From: Symbiodinium natans
Lineage: Eukaryota > Sar > Dinophyceae > Suessiales > Symbiodiniaceae
NCBI GenBank assembly: GCA_905221605.1
Contig: CAJNDS010002110.1
Location: forward strand, 62,001 to 126,000
Length of the DNA: 64,000 bases
Direction of reading: 5' to 3'
Part shown: one piece after another, positions 62,735 through 64,000 of the stretch
Layout: each line of letters starts with the position of its first letter
Numbering within the stretch: the first letter of the stretch is position 1
The notes under the pieces: model-generated
The model's input: only the letters and a program-made list of their open reading frames with translations
The model's database searches: none
What the model was told of the DNA's origin: nothing
Position numbers and translations under genes: made by a program

Positions 62735-62916
62735 TTCTTTCATTCATTCATTCATTCTTTCTTTCTTTCTCTCGCTCTCGCTCTCTCTCTCTCTCTCTCT
62801 CGAGTTGCGATGACTGGGCCGCTACACTTCAAACCTTTCGTGCGGCTACTCTTCTTGTTGTTCTTGTCCCTTTTTTCTTCTTCTTCTTCTTCTTCTTCTT
62901 CTCCTCTTTCTTCTTA
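62735..62916. repeat. Pyrimidine microsatellites (ATTC)n, (CT)n, (TTC)n
   Basis: CATTCATT and CTTT repeats, about 10 CT units at 62780-62801, and (TTC)n at 62875-62915. Confidence 0.85.
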
Positions 62917-62964
62917 AGGGTTTAGGGCTTAGGGCTGAGGGTTTAGGTCTAGGAATACAAAGGC

Positions 62965-63066
62965 TGCCTCTTTTTGGCTTAAAGGAAAAAACTCAGGGAC
63001 ACCTAAACCGCAAAACAAAAAAAAACCAACAAACAGGGCGTAAGGGCCTACTCTGGGGTCCTAGCT
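62965..63066. mobile_element. MITE-like element, family G
   Basis: Contains CCTCTTTTTGGCTTAAAGG and ends GGGCCTACTCTGGGGTCCTA. Diverged copy of the family at 9.6, 11.3 and 17.8 kb. Confidence 0.55.
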
Positions 63067-63122
63067 CTTCAGCTTCTACCCCTCTTATACCTCCCTTCAC
63101 AATGCCCTTTATACCCCCCCGG

Positions 63123-63240
63123 AAACCCTAAACCCTAACCCCTAACCCCTAAACCCTAAACCCTAACCCTAAACCCTAAACCCTAAACCCTAAACCCTAA
63201 ACCCTAAACCCTAAACCCTAAACCCTAAACCCTAAGCCTA
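63123..63240. repeat. CCCTAAA array
   Basis: About 15 units, some CCCCTAA. Confidence 0.9.
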
Positions 63241-63244
63241 AACC

Positions 63245-63335
63245 CTTTACAACCCAGGGGCATGCTGCTCGCCGTAGGGCAGCGCGCGGAAGAGCCGCAG
63301 ACCTGGCACAGGCAGCACCAGTGACGCCATGAAAA
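63245..63335 (-). CDS. Candidate exon, hydrophobic segment
   Basis: Minus-strand block VFMASLVLPVPGLRLFRALP then YGEQHAPGL, a hydrophobic stretch that could be part of a membrane segment. Borders unclear. Confidence 0.3.
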
Positions 63336-63536
63336 CGGTACGCAGAACACAACTCCAACTCACCCTAACCACTAAACCCTAAACCCAAAACCCTGAACCC
63401 TAAACCCTAAACCCTAAACCCTGAACCCCAAAACCCGAAGTCCCTCAACCTCAGACTTCCTCGGCCCAAACCACCTTGTGTCCTTGGACTCTCGGGGGGG
63501 ACTTCGGCTTTGTTAGACGTCCGCACCCCAAAAGCA

Positions 63537-63602
63537 GGGTTTAGGGTTTAGGGTTTAGGGTTTAGGGTTTAGGGTTTAGGGTTTAGGGTTTAGGGTTTAG
63601 GA
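63537..63602. repeat. TTTAGGG array
   Basis: About nine perfect units. Confidence 0.9.
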
Positions 63603-63824
63603 CTCGCCGCCCCTTCGCGAAGATCGCCGCGCATCGACCTGGACCCTAAGCCCTAACCCCGCAAACCATAAACCCTTGAATCCTTAAACCCCAAACCCTA
63701 AAGCCTAAACCCTGAACCCCTCATCCTAAACCCTACGCCCTAACCCTTAAACCCTTCGCAACAAAAACAGGGTCCCTAAATCCTAAGACCATATGAAAAT
63801 CCTTTCCCACAAGCCCTATTACAA

Positions 63825-64000
63825 CCCAAACCCTAAACCCTAAACCCTTGAACACTGAATCCTGAAACCCTGAATCCTAAACCCTAAACCCTGAATGCCC
63901 TGAACCCTGAAAGCCCTAAACCCTAAACCCTGAAGCCTCCTGGCTGGTAGCCCTAAACCCTAAACCCTAAACCCTAAACCCTAAACCCTAAACCCTAAAC
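63825..64000. repeat. CCCTAAA array at window end
   Basis: Degenerate units, then seven perfect CCCTAAA units to the last base. On the plus strand a right chromosome end would read TTTAGGG, so this is not a terminal telomere in this orientation. Confidence 0.9.

Noticed and set aside
63950-64000. Right window edge as a chromosome end
   Set aside because: The plus strand reads CCCTAAA here, the wrong orientation for a right telomere, and the window cut is arbitrary.

Overview
The window looks like nuclear DNA of a dinoflagellate, most likely from the Symbiodiniaceae. Three things point there: hundreds of copies of the plant/alveolate-type telomere repeat (CCCTAAA/TTTAGGG) in both orientations; short coding-like blocks with GA-AG or GT-AG borders; and a mobile-element load that includes an unannotated 'HGDG' protein family I remember (not checked) from Symbiodiniaceae proteomes. 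No rRNA, tRNA, spliced-leader gene or CRISPR array was recognised.

Layout. (1) 1-19.5 kb: interstitial telomere-type arrays, homopolymer and microsatellite tracts, several MITE-like inverted-repeat families, and small coding-like blocks, mostly on the minus strand. Blocks at 10.6-11.9 kb share a short helical motif and may belong to one fragmented gene. At 1.1, 10.0 and 10.7-11.0 kb a telomere-type array lies inside an open reading frame, flanked by direct-repeat copies carrying AG|GA. Removing the array as a GA-AG intron rejoins the frame. (2) 19.5-29.6 kb: a full-length, apparently intact and young Ty1/copia LTR retrotransposon on the minus strand: 179-bp LTRs with one mismatch, TATTT target duplication, PBS, PPT and a single 3137-codon ORF. 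(3) 29.6-34.5 kb: more arrays and MITEs. (4) 34.5-55.2 kb: a decayed non-LTR retrotransposon (LINE) with CCCTAAA repeats at both ends and a poly(A) 3' end. Its reverse transcriptase is split just after the ADD catalytic motif by a DNA transposon of about 11.9 kb (41826-53771) with 33-bp terminal inverted repeats and a CT duplication. That transposon carries a multi-block candidate transposase gene, Lys/Ala-rich basic proteins, coiled-coil repeats, a palindromic satellite and a 70-G tract, nearly all coding on the minus strand. (5) 55.2-64 kb: arrays, MITEs, a 607-bp coding exon and small minus-strand exons, two or three of them EF-hand-like.

The central observation is that telomere-type repeats behave here like inserted sequence. 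Several arrays have duplicated flanks, three sit where they could be spliced out, and both retroelements adjoin them. Exon calls rest on open frames and plausible borders read by eye; none is supported by transcript data. Stretches without an entry hold only degenerate telomere-like repeats or sequence in which I recognise nothing.
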